Part shown: positions 22,722 to 32,942 of the stretch, in pieces
Layout of the letters: each line of letters starts with the position of its first letter
How positions within the stretch are numbered: the stretch's first letter is position 1
Source: Prostheceraeus crozeri
Taxonomy: Eukaryota; Platyhelminthes; Polycladida; Euryleptidae
Direction of reading: 5' to 3'
Assembly (NCBI GenBank): GCA_907163375.1
Contig: CAJQUW010014290.1
Location: 124,001-188,000, forward strand
DNA: 64,000 nucleotides
The notes under the pieces: generated by a model
What the model was told of the DNA's origin: nothing
The model's database searches: none
The model's input: only the letters and a program-made list of their open reading frames with translations
Program-made: the position numbers and the translations under genes

Positions 22722-24047
22722 ATGAAGACGATCATACTTCTTTTATGTTCCTTGCTAGTAGCTTCATTCGTCTATGCTGACAGGAAAGATGAAGAAACCA
22801 AAGAATTAGAGGTCGTTATTAACGAACTGCTTGAAGAGAGCAAAGAATGGAAAGATGTGGAGGCCGATGAGGCCACCAAAGGACGCCGCAGACGACGCTA
22901 CAACGGGAAGAAAGAAGTCGATGAACAGATCGATGAGGCCACCAAAGGACGCCGCAGACGACGCTACAACGGGAAGAAAGAAGTCGATGAACAGATCGAT
23001 GAGGCCACCAAAGGACGCCGCAGACGACGCTACAACGGGAAGAAAGAAGTCGATGAACAGATCGATGAGGCCACCAAAGGACGCCGCAGACGACGCTACA
23101 ACGGGAAGAAAGAAGTCGATGAACAGATCGATGAGGCCACCAAAGGACGCCGCAGACGACGCTACAACGGGAAGAAAGAAGTCGATGAACAGATCGATGA
23201 GGCAACCAAAGGACGCCGCAGACGACGCTACAACGGGAAGAAAGAAGTCGATGAACAGATCGATGAGGCCACCAAAGGACGCCGCAGACGACGCTACAAC
23301 GGGAAGAAAGAAGTCGATGAGCAGATCGATGAGGCCACCAAAGGACGCCGCAGACGACGCTACAACGGGAAGAAAGAAGTCGATGAACAGATCGATGAGG
23401 CCACCAAAGGACGCCGCAGACGACGCTACAACGGGAAGAAAGAAGTCGATGAACAGATCGATGAGGCCACCAAAGGACGCCGCAGACGACGCTACAACGG
23501 GAAGAAAGAAGTCGATGAACAGATCGATGAGGCCACCAAAGGACGCCGCAGACGACGCTACAACGGGAAGAAAGAAGTCGATGAACAGATCGATGAGGCC
23601 ACCAAAGGACGCCGCAGACGACGCTACAACGGGAAGAAAGAAGTCGATGAACAGATCGATGAGGCCACCAAAGGACGCCGCAGACGACGCTACAACGGGA
23701 AGAAAGAAGTCGATGAACAGATCGATGAGGCCACCAAAGGACGCCGCAGACGACGCTACAACGGGAAGAAAGAAGTCGATGAACAGATCGATGAGGCCAC
23801 CAAAGGACGCCGCAGACGACGCTACAACGGGAAGAAAGAAGTCGATGAACAGATCGATGAGGCCACCAAAGGACGCCGCAGACGACGCTACAACGGGAAG
23901 AAAGAAGTCGATGAACAGATCGATGAGGCAACCAAAGGACGCCGCAGACGACGCTACAACGGGAAGAAAGAAGTCGATGAACAGATCGATGAGGCCACCA
24001 AAGGACGCCGCAGACGACGCTACAACGGGAAGAAAGAAGTCAAATAG
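22722..24047 (+). CDS. Secreted multi-repeat peptide precursor (18 charged repeats)
   Basis: A single uninterrupted frame of 441 residues. The ATG at 22722 was chosen because it begins a clear signal peptide (MKTIILLLCSLLVASFVYA, cut expected after residue 19). An in-frame ATG 45 bp upstream would bury it. Residues 20-48 form an acidic spacer. From residue 49 there are 17 complete 22-residue units and a final 19-residue unit. Each has a basic block (KGRRRRRYNGKK) and an acidic block (EVDEQIDEAT). Two possible processing sites per unit, RRRRR and KK, are each directly preceded by glycine. If convertases cut there, this would give an amidated 11-mer EVDEQIDEATK and a dipeptide YN-amide. Uncleaved, it would be an alternating polyampholyte, about +3 net per unit. 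I recognise no homologue; neuropeptide, antimicrobial and structural roles all remain open. Confidence 0.8.
   Translation: MKTIILLLCSLLVASFVYADRKDEETKELEVVINELLEESKEWKDVEADEATKGRRRRRYNGKKEVDEQIDEATKGRRRRRYNGKKEVDEQIDEATKGRRRRRYNGKKEVDEQIDEATKGRRRRRYNGKKEVDEQIDEATKGRRRRRYNGKKEVDEQIDEATKGRRRRRYNGKKEVDEQIDEATKGRRRRRYNGKKEVDEQIDEATKGRRRRRYNGKKEVDEQIDEATKGRRRRRYNGKKEVDEQIDEATKGRRRRRYNGKKEVDEQIDEATKGRRRRRYNGKKEVDEQIDEATKGRRRRRYNGKKEVDEQIDEATKGRRRRRYNGKKEVDEQIDEATKGRRRRRYNGKKEVDEQIDEATKGRRRRRYNGKKEVDEQIDEATKGRRRRRYNGKKEVDEQIDEATKGRRRRRYNGKKEVDEQIDEATKGRRRRRYNGKKEVK
22866..24044 (+). repeat. 66-bp coding tandem array, 18 units
   Basis: Units of 66 bp start at 22866 with exact periodicity. The last unit is 57 bp plus the stop. 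Units are almost identical. The differences I see are silent: GCA instead of GCC in units 6 and 17, and GAG instead of GAA in unit 7. Such uniformity points to recent expansion or gene conversion. Because the unit length is divisible by three and stop-free in several frames, long meaningless frames exist on both strands here. Confidence 0.97.
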
Positions 24048-24112
24048 ACAATAGAAGGACAATTTTCGAGATTTGTAAAATACGTGCAATGTAACTGTAG
24101 TCTACTCCTATA

Positions 24113-24140
24113 TATACCGGTATATATATATATATATATG
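24113..24140. repeat. (TA)n microsatellite
   Basis: TA run downstream of the peptide gene, ending just before the first hammerhead-like motif. A second TA run lies at about 24243-24264, between the two motifs. Confidence 0.9.
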
Positions 24141-24157
24141 AACAGCTATAATATATA

Positions 24158-24202
24158 TTACACCTGAGGAAGTCTTTGAAAAAGATGAAACATGTTGTGT
24201 GA
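24158..24202 (+). ncRNA. Hammerhead-ribozyme-like motif 1, diverged
   Basis: A core CTGAGGA (24164-24170, fitting CUGANGA) and GAAA (24187-24190) flank a 5-bp stem II (GTCTT against AAGAT). After GAAA comes CATGTT with a putative cut after T24196. TTACAC before the core can pair with GTGTGAA after the cut to make stem I (6 bp with one G-U). An extra A sits between the core and stem II, which departs from the consensus and may reduce activity. It begins 111 bp after the peptide-gene stop on the same strand. Confidence 0.35.
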
Positions 24203-24331
24203 AGAATTGTTTTCTCGTCGATATATTGGGCACTAACAAACAATATATATATATATATATATATCAATCTATTTTTAGACAAGTAACCTGGCAATTGATA
24301 AATTTATCAAATCTCAAAACTCGCTGGTTCA

Positions 24332-24385
24332 AACCTACCCACGACTGATGAGGCCCAATAGACCGAAACATGTCTCGTGTTGGTT
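24332..24385 (+). ncRNA. Type I hammerhead ribozyme, minimal stem III
   Basis: All core elements are in place: CTGATGA (24345-24351), a stem II hairpin (24352-24364, outer G-C pairs and one mismatch), GAAA (24365-24368), a minimal stem III (A-U and C-G pairs around a 2-nt loop), and a GTC site with cutting expected after C24374. Stem I pairs CACGA with TCGTG, then after an internal loop AACC with GGTT. Outside it, ATTGATAAATTTATCAAATC (24294-24313) is nearly complementary to 24393-24416, so stem I may extend much further. Tiny stem III helices are typical of hammerheads in Penelope-like elements and retrozymes, which often act as dimers. Self-cleavage is inferred. Confidence 0.65.
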
Positions 24386-24419
24386 ACATCTGTTGAGATT
24401 TGATAAATATATCAATCCA

Positions 24420-25332
24420 TATATATAATGTAAGCAGCAGGAATGAAGAATAAGGACTCCCGTTGTAGAACTAAATTTACTTATCATGAAAAAAATCTGA
24501 TTTGCTACACTGCGGAACCAGCGATATCATGGGAATGAATCCACGTAGAAAATGAAATGACGTAGATCATGAAAACACGTCAATGAATCCCTACAACAAT
24601 ATGCATAGTATATTCAAATATTTAGTGCCCATTTTGTTCAAAGTATTTCACGTTTATGCATTTGAAGGCCTAAGTGCACAAATTTTGGATTTATATGCAA
24701 AATTTGTGTAATGTAGATGTGTAGAATAGACCTACCTATGTGCATGGGAGAATTTGTGCATGTTCTACGAGTAGGTCATTAATTTAAAGAGAAACATCGA
24801 AAGGGTGATTATCATGAAATATTATAAAAGATACACGCGATATTATACATTGTGATTAGAAATCCTATCAAAAGATAACAAGTTTGCCTTATTCACTCCA
24901 ACGACAGAAATTTCACAATAATGATTTTAAACGGTGAATTCTAAAAATAATAGAGAAAGAAAACTGTTTTGCTCAGATTGACATGAAAACACTTCTTTTT
25001 TGTCAATTCAAGCAGTTGCAAAATTGATAAAGACCTCTGAAAACATTCTAAGCGGGAATAGTGCAGTATTCGATAAATCTGTTGAACACTAAAATTTTCG
25101 AAAGTTTGATGTTCGGAAAGTAATTCGTGAATTTTTATTTCTTCTCATGGAGACATTATGGAGTAAATAGGCATAACCTTGTATTGCATATAATTGTCAA
25201 TATTCAAATTGTCATTTTCTAAAGATAAAAGAGTTTCTATTCAAAAGAAAATCGCTTCGTCCGGTCTTGGCATTAATCTGACATTTCTCTTTTTACGAAA
25301 TACAAGTGCTATACATGCAATATTCTGCAAAT
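24420..25332. other. No recognisable gene
   Basis: AT-rich spacer without supported features. Confidence 0.45.
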
Positions 25333-25539
25333 ATGGCAAGAAATCACATCTCCTTGGTTGACAAACAAATAATTGCTGCAGCATATGATCGCGATGAAGA
25401 TTACGCAGAGGCCGGTAGACTTGTATATCAAGTGATGACATCAACCATGAATAGATTGATGAATGATGATGCACTCCGTTTTCATAATATACATGAATAT
25501 TTGGATAATATTCTTGCTATTTTCTGCGATGTAGAATAA
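25333..25539 (+). CDS. Weak short frame, possible transposase helix-turn-helix relic
   Basis: A 68-residue frame from the ATG at 25333. The first 30 residues (SLVDKQIIAAAYDRDEDYAE) have the feel of the N-terminal helix-turn-helix of DDE_3-type transposases, and the rest is not recognisable. There is no downstream catalytic domain. It may be a chance frame or a decayed fragment. Confidence 0.18.
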   Translation: MARNHISLVDKQIIAAAYDRDEDYAEAGRLVYQVMTSTMNRLMNDDALRFHNIHEYLDNILAIFCDVE

Positions 25540-26274
25540 AAGATGAAGATAGGTGCATAACTATGTGGAGCATGAGATGCATGGACATACACATAAATGA
25601 ATGAAAAAGGTGTTCTTTGAATCTAAGCAGCATATTTGAATACATTTTAAATACATGCCTTGTTGTTTTACTTGAATTTTGTCAATTTCACTTACACAAA
25701 GAAAACAATTAGGACAACTGCAAGGCTTACTTCTTAACCCCAGTTTGCCACCGGGGGGGTGTTTTATCTCACAACGGAATGAATAATCGTTTGAAGGTCT
25801 CCTTCAGTAGCTTCTCCTAACTTTGTGTTGGACTTACATCAGTGAATATTAGAGAAAATTTATTGAACTATGAATGTGTATTAACAAGTAGTACAATGAA
25901 TTCAGTGGGTGGTAGCTGTTTTTGTAGACCCAATTTTTTAGCCGCAGTAGCCATGTGAAAAAATATTTACGACTACATTTTTTCGACATTTTGGATTTTC
26001 ACCTCTATTGAAGAGAATTTTGAGCTTTCAGTTGATTTGTAATTTCTGTAGTTGGCCCGTTCAGGAAAAATGGTTGAGTAATTATGCTAATTGAGTATGA
26101 GATACTTTTTACCTCGTTATGATGACTAATATTACGCATGTTCTGTACATACTACTTGTAAATACACATTTATAATTCAATGGCTGAGCGAATTACACAA
26201 ATTTTCTCTAACATTCACCGATGTTGTTCTGAAAGATTTAGTGATATAATTATATACATATAGCTACAAATCTT

Positions 26275-26605
26275 GTTGATATGATTTTATGAAATTTTGC
26301 GGACTATTTTAGATACAATTGCGAAATTTAAAAAAATGATTGTCTGAATTTTAAAATGGTAAATATAGTAAGATGAACCACCTGAAATGCAAAATCGATA
26401 ACATCACCAGACAGGCCATGTTTTAAATAGGTTCTCCGGTAGTTTATATGAAATTATGTCGACCACATGTATTTTAGATACAATTACGATTTTTTAAAAA
26501 AATGATTGTTTGAATTTAAAAATGCTATTTATAGTAACAAGATCAGCTTAGAATGAAAAACTGATGCCACCATCGGATAGAGCATGCCGAAATTAAATAA
26601 ACCTC
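26275..26605 (+). repeat. Two-unit diverged tandem repeat (about 165 bp each)
   Basis: Unit 1 at about 26275-26430 and unit 2 at about 26440-26605 share, in order, ATGAAATT, ATTTTAGATACAATT, AAAAAAATGATTGT, TGAATTT, TATAGTAA and an AAAA.TGAT.....CACCA / GCCACCA block. Moderate divergence; no coding potential seen. Confidence 0.6.
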
Positions 26606-27450
26606 ATTACGTTGCGCCATATAAGTAAATGGTTTAGAAGAACCTAGGGTGTCATAATGCCTCTCATACCTCACCAAGTCTGGGGTTCTACTTGCGAGAT
26701 CATCACACCGAATAACTTTGTATCAGCAGTTGACATGTCGGGCTTTTACAAAATTTCTCCGTTGTTACGAGACCGCGAAGTGAATATTAAAATGTAATGA
26801 GACATACATTATTGATTAGGACTTCACGTTTGTATTTTCGTCTCTCTAGATCCTCTCAATAAGAAGAAACAATTTTTAGCCTCATCGGAAATCATGGATC
26901 TATTTCTGGTAACTAGTGGTAATGCATTGACTTGGATATAGTTAAAACAGGACATCTTCTATTTTTTTCCAGGCCAGCTAGCAATCTGCAATCTTCTGAT
27001 TCTTAGGAATATTTCTATAGCATTTAAATCTGGCATTATAATATATTTTCAATGGCTATCTATAATTAGTTAGACCTTCTATGACCTAATTGAGTGCATT
27101 AATTAAATGACACTTGTTAAATAAGAATGATTGTTGAGTTTATTGCCAACGATCTTTGAATCAACTAGTTGTCATTATCAGTGGCAATTTAGATAAGCTT
27201 ACAAAAAATGACAAATCGCATCAATTATCCAAACCTTTTATCAAATTGCGATGCAACAATCTTCGGTTAATTCATTCTCGATAAGTTGTTAGAAATGCTT
27301 CATATATACATATTACATCACATATTCATACAGAACCCGGACCACCTATCTTGTGTGATGGAAATGCAGCCACATATATTAGTGTAAGCTGCATTGTTGA
27401 TAATCATTGCATATTATTTTTGATTGGAGGAATAAAAAGCCTTCGACCCA
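26606..27450. other. No recognisable gene
   Basis: AT-rich spacer. The Penelope-like element probably begins near its right edge, but the 5' border is not definable by eye. Confidence 0.4.
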
Positions 27451-28003
27451 CCTCTTCCCGCGCGATGTCGACATTCGATGTTGCTCGTTCATAGGCCGCA
27501 ATAACCTTGGTGACGCCGAATAATGACGATCGAAACTTGCATCTTAGGTCAGTGGCAAAAGATAGCAATCCCCTAGTCGAATAATGCTAACGATAACCAC
27601 TATCTTGTCGTGCTGCAAAGAATGGCGCCATAGATGCTTCTATGATGAAAAAGAAGGCAAGGTTAATGACGATTCATTTCACAAATTGACTGAGTAGATC
27701 TCCACCGTCTAAACATTCGTTGTCTTGTGCGTGGTCTTCACTGCTACATTTTACTGGGTTGTGTAACATAGCATCATAGAACTCTTGTTGCTGGCCGAGC
27801 TCCTGTGGCTCCGTGTCCTACCACTGTACTGTTTTGTATTTACAAGTTCGGTTAAGCGGCTTACCGTAACTCACCTGCTGATCTTACCTACACAGTAAGT
27901 TATTTTACCTCGTATGTTGTCGACTTCATCTTCATACTACTGTATTGATTTTACTTAATTTTTGCATAATTTCCTACCGCACGTTAACCTAACTTTAGTG
28001 GTT

Positions 28004-28042
28004 CTGATGAAGATTGTTGGTAACAATCGAAAGACGTCTCAG
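28004..28042 (+). ncRNA. Hammerhead-like core upstream of the Penelope-like ORF
   Basis: CTGATGA (28004-28010) and GAAA (28029-28032) flank a stable stem II (GATTGTT against AACAATC with a 3-nt loop), followed by GACGTC with a possible cut after C28038. As in motif 1 an extra A precedes stem II. I cannot find a stem I, and stem III is poor. Penelope-like elements commonly carry hammerheads in their terminal repeats, which fits the position 45 bp before the ORF. This one looks degenerate. Confidence 0.28.
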
Positions 28043-28086
28043 CAAAATACAAGTGTTTTCTATTTTGTTAATGTACTTACCTAACC

Positions 28087-30540
28087 ATGAGTCTATACTC
28101 ACTAGTCATTTGTTGTATACTGTGGTTTGTAAAAAGTAGTAATCTTGCTGATCTATACTTTAGAATGAGTAATCACTTTAATGTATCTGTGAATGATCTC
28201 CGAAAACTGGAAAAATGCATTCTCAAAGTCAAGAAATTACAATTGGATATCACCTATTTCAATGATTGTGATATTCTTCATTTGTTTCCTAAATTTCTTC
28301 TCACTAAACCTAAACTTAAACCAATTAGTGATGATGTTGATGAATTCAACAAATTAGCCATCACATCGCATATAAAATTCTTAAATAAAAAATTGAAACA
28401 CAATAAATTTAAACTCCAAAAGCTTACCAGTCACATTTCGAGTCAATTATCGTGGTTTCGTATTCTCACGTTAAAATTGGCTATTTACAAACATGTCAAT
28501 AACTCTCTCCTACAAGTAAAAGAATCTCATCGTAGTAAATTAAGTAAACTTTGGCTTGAACAAAGGACAGCAACCCCGGATTGCATCATTAACCTTAGTA
28601 GCCATTCACTCTCTCTGTTTGAACGTGAAGCATTACGGTATGGTTTAAAAAATCCTATTGCTCCTAGACACCTTGATTTAGATAAAATGAAATATGAACT
28701 AGAAAAATCAATTTGTGGCGTACCACGCAATGATCCTAACTGGACCAAAGAAATAAAATTAGATATAATACACTCACTGAAGGAATTCGAAGATAACTGC
28801 AATGACACTTTGAAAAGTAAACTTAACCGTATGTTACACATGACTTTAAATAGACTATCTAAGATTCGTAACTTAAAGATTTGTTCTTTTGATAAAGGTC
28901 AAGGTATCGTGCTTGTAGATACTGATGACTATAATCATAAACTTAATGGGATATTGAGTGATTCTTCTAAATTTAAAATAATTCCTGTACCTACTGATAT
29001 TAAAAAACATCCTGTTTGTATCGAGGAAAATAAATTATCTCGCTACCTCAATAAATATGTAAAAAATAAAGTTGATGACAGCGTTTATAAGGACATACTG
29101 CCTTCTGGTAGTAACATAGCACGTATCTATGGTACCGTAAAAGTACGTAAGAACAACTACCCTGTTCGACCGATAGTTAGTACTATTGGTGCTGCTAATT
29201 ATAAATTAGCTAAATACTTAGACAATTTAATTAAACCACATATCAATGATGACCTTATGTTGAAATCAACTAATGATTTCATTAGTGTATTAGATGATGT
29301 TAAACATAAAATAAACCGTCATAGCACCCTTGTGAGCTTTGACGTCGAAAACTTATTTACCAACGTACCCGTAACTGAAGCAATCAACATTGCAACTAAA
29401 TTAGTGTACTCACCTAGTAATGCCAATAAACCGAAGTACGAAGAAAAAGTATTTAAAGACTTATTAAAATTTGCCACGTCTGGTTGCTTTCTTATGAATG
29501 ATACTGTATACCAACAGGTGGATGGTGTAAGTATGGGTAGCCCGTTGGGTCCAACCCTTGCTAACGTCTTCTTAGCTAATCTAGAACATAAATGGCAGGA
29601 CCTACCTTTTTCTCCTGTTGTGTATCGTCGTTATGTAGATGATATCATAGCTGCATTTAACAATGAACAACACATAGATGTATTCCATAATTTTCTAAAC
29701 ATTCAACACAGTAACTTGCACTTTACATCAGAAGTGGGCAATAAAGAATTACCGTTTCTGGATGTCCTTCTGAAAATTGATGAGGACAATATACTTACTG
29801 AGATTTATCGTAAACCTACCTTTACAGGTCTTTTACTGAATTTCAATGCTTTATGTCCTCGCAATTGGAAAAACACACTAGTATTAGGCATGCTTCATCG
29901 TGCTTACAATGTATCCACCAATTGGAATCTATTCCATAATAAATGTAGTAAAATTACCAATATCTTAAGTAGAAATGGCTATCCATTGCAATTAATTCAA
30001 TCAACAATCAACTAATTTATAGGTCGTAAATTAAACAATTCTTCACGCGTTACAATTGATAATGACTTCAATAAAATAATAAAAATCCCCTTCGTGGGTT
30101 ATGCATCACAGAAATTTAGTAATAAGTTAGTAAAAATATTTCGTAAACTTAACTTGGAATGCAAGGTTGTTATGACCTCGTTCAAAACTGGAAGATATTT
30201 CTCCCTTAAAAGTAAGTTAGGTCCAGACATGCAATCGCGTCTTGACTATTGCTTTCAATGTCAGGTTGATCCTGATTGCCAATATATTGGCAAAACCAAA
30301 AGACGTCTGCATCAACGTAAACTTGAACACTTAAGTGGCAATAGTGCCATTGCAAAACACATAGAACAATGTAACCATTGTTTCCGTAACTATAATGATT
30401 GCTTTAAAATCATTTACCGTGGAAACTCGGACTTTGAGATTAGCATTGTTGAATCTATAAAAATTTTTAGTAGCAATCCATTGCTTAACCGAACATTAGG
30501 TTATAATGGTAGCTCTTATTTCTTAAAGATATTTAACTAA
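28087..30540 (+). pseudogene. Penelope-like retroelement ORF (RT plus GIY-YIG), one in-frame stop
   Basis: Encodes reverse transcriptase and endonuclease for target-primed copying of the element. The frame runs 642 codons from ATG 28087 to a TAA at 30013-30015. It then continues in the same frame to 30540, so a single stop separates the two domains. RT motifs are clear: SFDVENLFTNVP (motif A, Asp about 419), QVDGVSMGSPLGPTLANVFL (motif B), YVDD (motif C, about residue 516) and LPFLDVLL. After the stop, a cysteine pair (CFQC) and CQYIGKTKRRLHQRKLEH mark the GIY-YIG endonuclease with the zinc-binding variation seen in Penelope-like elements. Everything else is open, so decay is recent, or the stop is bypassed or a sequencing error. 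The 5' end is undefined. Confidence 0.9.
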
Positions 30541-30999
30541 CAATACCTATTGTTTAATTGTTTATACGTAGTATTTAAATAACCTTTTCTTCGTTGCAGA
30601 TTGTAACCACGTGACTTATAGCACAAATCATTTCAATATAACTTCCCTATTTGCATTCGTATATGATTTTATGATTCCCTTGATTGGTGCAATACTGAAA
30701 ATAAATCTAAATAAGAGAAAACTTCGGTTATCTGTGGCCACGCTTGTTCTCTAAGCAGAATACACCAAGAATGTGAAGTACATCAACGGGACATGCGTTA
30801 TAAAGGAAGTTAGCATTAATCATTAAGAGACAATAAAGTCATAGATATGAAAAATACGCGTCTTGTCGGGACTCTAAAATGAAAAATTCATGTACAATCA
30901 GGTTACTTATCAATGAAAGTAAATAGTAATACTGTATAACTTAAAATTGACAGTAAAAGAATAAATAATAAACAATCCTGTGCATGTAATCCTAGAAAC

Positions 31000-31710
31000 T
31001 CAACTAAGTCGGAGAAGGAATAAACGATCCTTTTGGCAGCAAAGATCAGGTTTCATCTGACGTATTGTCACACTTTCGATGATGGAAAGATGGATGGGAT
31101 CCTTAGCCTGTTTGTGGACTCGAAAGCCTTTGTCATTCGAGTTCAGGACATTCGGCTTGTGTTGACACTCAGTTAAATGGCGAGTTATGGCTGATTGTAT
31201 CGGCTTTCTTGACTTGGGCCGCGAATTTGAGGTAAGCAACCAGTTGGGGATGTGCTCCTTTCTTCGGACTGAGAGACATCGCGCGCTTTTCCCACAGTAC
31301 CTTGCTCCGCAAGGACAAGAAAAATAGTAGGTTATCAGAGGTTTGTGGTCCGGCGGTACAATGTCTTTCACAATGCTAGGAGATAGCGTTTTTGTTCTGA
31401 ATACAGGGATTGCCTTCAACTGGTAGAATCCACTTTCAATATCATTGCGCACTTTCTTCGCTATCAATTCGCTTACTTTGCCATAATATTGGAGCTCAAA
31501 GTAGAATGGTTTCTTCGGGACTCCAGCTTGGTTAGGTGGTGGTGGTGTCGAGTGCTTCTCTATAAACCAACGAGGATAACCATTACTCTCCAACACTTGA
31601 TAGAGAACATTGAGCTCTTGCTGTAAATGCTCGGGTGAGCAAAGCTGTCTCGCTCGGGAGAAAGTGTCTTCACCAAGTTGACTTTGTATATTTTGGGACT
31701 GAATGATTGA
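31000..31710 (-). pseudogene. Penelope-like protein, C-terminal part, minus-strand arm
   Basis: Covers the end of the RT thumb region and a GIY-YIG-type domain with the core YYFSCPCGARYCGKSARCL followed by VRRKEH. Near its start it lacks one base in a T/C run relative to the plus-strand arm (around 31660), which shifts the frame between KIYKVNLVKT and SRARQLCSPEH. It is otherwise open to the stop at 31000. Being truncated at the 5' end it cannot encode a complete RT. Confidence 0.8.
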
Positions 31711-32633
31711 GTCATTACCCATTGACCAGTCATTGCATCATTACCCAGGAAGAGGAGATTGACCTCATCTTCCGCGTCTTCAATGCGCAGCATCCGGCTA
31801 TCTCATTTACCATGGAGCGAGCTAGTCATTTCCTTGATTTGAACCTGCATCGTGACATCAATGGCAAAATTTCTACCTCTATATATCGCAAAGAGACATT
31901 TACTGGGTTATACAATAACTATCAATCATTCAGTCCCAAAATATACAAAGTCAACTTGGTGAAGACACTTTTCTCCCGAGCGAGACAGCTTTGCTCACCC
32001 GAGCATTTACAGCAAGAGCTCAATGTTCTCTATCAAGTGTTGGAGAGTAATGGTTATCCTCGTTGGTTTATAGAGAAGCACTCGACACCACCACCACCTA
32101 ACCAAGCTGGAGTCCCGAAGAAACCATTCTACTTTGAGCTCCAATATTATGGCAAAGTAAGCAAATTGATAGCGAAGAAAGTGCGCAATGATATTGAAAG
32201 TGGATTCTACCAGTTGAAGGCAATCACTGTATTCAGAACAAAAACGCTATCTCCTAGCATTGTGAAAGACATTGTACCGCCGGACCACAAACCTCTGATA
32301 ACCTACTATTTTTCTTGTCCTTGCAGAGCAAGGTACTGTGGGAAAAGCGCGCGATGTCTCTCAGTCCGAAGAAAGGAGCACATCCCCAACTGGTTGCTTA
32401 CCTCAAATTCGCGGCCCAAGTCAAGAAAGCCGATACAATCAGCCATAACTCGCCATTTAACTGAGTGTCAACACAAGCCGAATGTCCTGAACTCGAATGA
32501 CAAAGGCTTTCGAGTCCACAAACAGGCTAAGGATCCCATCCATCTTTCCATCATCGGAAGTGTGACAATACGTCAGATGAAACCTGATCTTTGCTGCCAA
32601 AAGGATCGTTTATTCCTTCTCCGACTTAGTTGA
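31711..32633 (+). pseudogene. Penelope-like protein, C-terminal part, plus-strand arm
   Basis: About 300 codons open without an ATG at the 5' end. It begins in the late RT region (an ASHFLDLNLHRD block corresponding to the PFLDV motif, then SIYRKETFTG) and runs through the GIY-YIG domain (RYCGKSARCL, VRRKEH) to a stop at 32631-32633. One conserved glycine codon in the cysteine-rich loop reads arginine (CPCRARYCG against CPCGARYCG in the other arm). The catalytic YVDD region is missing, so it is a truncated copy. Confidence 0.8.
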
Positions 32634-32942
32634 GTTTCTAGGATTACATGCACAGGATTGTTTATTATTTATTCTTTTACTGTCAATTTTAAGTTATTCA
32701 GTATTACTATTTACTTTCATTGATAAGTAACCAGATTGTACATGAATTTTTCATTTTAGAGTCCCGACAAGACGCGTATTTTTCATATCTATGACTTTAT
32801 TGTCTCTTAATGATTAATGCTAACTTCCTTTATAACGCATGTCCCGTTGATGTACTTCACATTCTTGGTGTATTCTGCTTAGAGAACAAGCGTGGCCACA
32901 GATAACCGAAGTTTTCTCTTATTTAGATTTATTTTATGATTC

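Larger units (their letters stand above)
30698..32934. mobile_element. Palindromic pair of truncated Penelope-like copies
   Basis: Arms of about 1013 bp at 30698-31710 and 31922-32934 are reverse complements of each other at well over 98 percent identity by eye, separated by a 211-bp spacer. Each arm encodes the C-terminal part of a Penelope-like protein and its 3' flank. The spacer continues the plus-strand copy further 5'. TTTTATGATTC occurs just outside both ends (30667-30677 and 32932-32942) and may be a target duplication, with about 20 extra bases inside the left one. Inverted partial copies joined at their 5' ends are known for Penelope-like elements. Confidence 0.88.

Noticed and set aside
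22866-24044. A CRISPR-like array
   Set aside because: Units are contiguous without unique spacers, the repeat is coding, and the genome is eukaryotic.
22806-24089. Long open frames of 370-427 codons on the minus strand and a second plus-strand frame across the repeat array
   Set aside because: They arise because a 66-bp unit without stops in a frame repeats 18 times. Only the 22722 frame has a signal peptide and a sensible start and end.
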